In this document: one piece after another, positions 15,550 to 16,384 of the stretch
How positions within the stretch are numbered: position 1 is the stretch's first letter
How the letters are laid out: every line of letters starts with the position of its first letter
Assembly: GCA_035503975.1 (NCBI GenBank)
Contig: DATJST010000053.1
Location: 1 to 16,384 of the forward strand
Direction: 5' to 3'
Source: DATJMJ01 sp035503975
Lineage (GTDB): Bacteria > Actinomycetota > Acidimicrobiia > Acidimicrobiales > Palsa-688
Length of the DNA: 16,384 bases
Translations under genes and position numbers: made by a program
The notes under the pieces: generated by a model
What the model saw: only the letters and a program-made list of their open reading frames with translations
Database searches by the model: none
What the model was told of the DNA's origin: nothing

Positions 15550-16384
15550 ATGAACAGCGAACAGTTTGAGAAGGTGCGTTCTGCTCGAGGCTTCATCGCG
15601 GCGCTCGACCAGAGCGGTGGCAGCACTCCCAAGGCGCTGGCTCTCTACGGCATCGCCGAGAGCGCCTACTCCGGCGAAGACGAGATGTTCGACCTGATGC
15701 ACCAGATGCGGGCCCGGATCATGCAGAGCCCGGCGTTTCGCGGAGACCGCGTCCTCGGGGCGATCCTGTTCGAGGGGACCATGGACCGTGAGGTGGCGGG
15801 GCTACCGACTGCCGACTTCCTCTGGGAGCGCAAGCAGGTGGTGCCCTTCCTCAAGGTGGACAAAGGGCTGGCGCCCGAGGCCGATGGGGTTCAGCTGATG
15901 AAGCCGATCACCGGGCTTGACGCGCTCTTGGAGCGGGCAGTGAGCCTCCACCTGTTCGGCACCAAGATGCGCTCCTTCATCAAGCAGGCCAACGACGCCG
16001 GGGTCAAGGCCATCGTCAGCCAGCAGTTCGAGCTCGCTCGCCAGATCCTCGATGCGGGCCTGGTGCCCATCATCGAACCTGAGGTCGACATCCATAGCCC
16101 CGCCAAGGCCGAAGCCGAAGCGCTGCTCAAGGCGGCCATCACCGAGGAGCTCGCCGCTCTGGGCCACGACGACCACGTGATGTTGAAGCTTTCCCTGCCC
16201 GACGAGGACAACCTCTACCTGGACTTCGTCCACCACCCAAAGGTGCTCAGAGTGGTCGCGCTGTCCGGCGGCTACCACCGCGACGAGGCCAACAAGATCC
16301 TCGCCCGCAACCAAGGCGTGGTCGCCAGCTTCTCGCGGGCGCTCACCGAGGGCCTGAGCGCGCAACAGAGCGACGAAGAGTTCG
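15550..16384 (+). CDS. fda: Class I fructose-bisphosphate aldolase (3' partial)
   Basis: Cleaves fructose 1,6-bisphosphate to glyceraldehyde 3-phosphate and dihydroxyacetone phosphate (glycolysis/gluconeogenesis, cytosol). It resembles the short bacterial class I aldolases of the Staphylococcus type. Visible motifs are GFIAALDQSGGSTPKAL (residues 14-30), VVPFLKVDKG (97-106), VPIIEPEVDIHS (172-183) and VMLKLSLP (210-217), where Lys213 is the likely Schiff-base lysine. The frame continues off the right edge after 278 residues of an expected 295 or so. ATG 15550 gives the usual N-terminus; an in-frame GTG at 15541 with AGGGGAT before it is an alternative. It lies 55 bases after the secreted-protein gene but is functionally unrelated, so it probably marks the end of the accessory locus. 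Confidence 0.93.
   Translation, partial: MNSEQFEKVRSARGFIAALDQSGGSTPKALALYGIAESAYSGEDEMFDLMHQMRARIMQSPAFRGDRVLGAILFEGTMDREVAGLPTADFLWERKQVVPFLKVDKGLAPEADGVQLMKPITGLDALLERAVSLHLFGTKMRSFIKQANDAGVKAIVSQQFELARQILDAGLVPIIEPEVDIHSPAKAEAEALLKAAITEELAALGHDDHVMLKLSLPDEDNLYLDFVHHPKVLRVVALSGGYHRDEANKILARNQGVVASFSRALTEGLSAQQSDEEF

Overview
The window is high-GC DNA from an actinobacterium. Reasons: GTG/TTG starts, a SARP-type regulator, a DUF222/HNH gene behind a mycobacterial-type LexA box, actinobacterial -10 elements (TAnnnT), and Thr/Pro-rich extracytoplasmic linkers. The long Thr linkers recall Acidimicrobiia, but that is a guess and the genus cannot be named from this sequence.

Left part (1-4345, + strand): the end of a contractile-injection-system or phage-tail-like baseplate operon. 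In order it has a VgrG/gpV-type spike (5' end outside the window), a gp25-type wedge protein, a J-like baseplate assembly protein and a tail-protein-I-like protein. The last three junctions are tight (TAATG and ATGA overlaps). Sheath, tube and AAA+ genes, if present, lie upstream.

Middle (4346-9409): a decayed 37-bp duplicate of the 3' end of the tail gene, then a DUF222/HNH endonuclease gene that is frameshifted near 5187. Its promoter is TTGACA-N17-TACGAT, with a LexA-like box filling the spacer. Convergent to it is a 1018-residue regulator on the minus strand (MalT-like STAND ATPase, helical repeats, C-terminal winged helix plus BTAD). The regulator has a TTGACA-N17-TACGTT promoter and a perfect 6-3-6 palindrome over its -35 box.

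Right part (9410-15494, + strand): an apparent four-gene operon transcribed divergently from the regulator. It encodes (1) a double zinc-ribbon, Pro-rich, single-TM protein with a discoidin-like outer domain, (2) a PAAR-like spike tip, (3) an Ig-like/TM/Thr-linker protein and (4) a secreted beta-propeller/PKD/Thr-rich/TIG-like protein. The PAAR tip ties this operon to the baseplate operon. The two membrane proteins are candidates for docking the particle at the envelope from inside the cell, and the secreted protein may act at the cell surface. This joint role is inference.

Right edge (15550-16384): a class I fructose-bisphosphate aldolase running off the window, a housekeeping gene that probably marks the end of the accessory locus. 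No tRNA, rRNA, CRISPR array, transposase or clear intrinsic terminator was seen.
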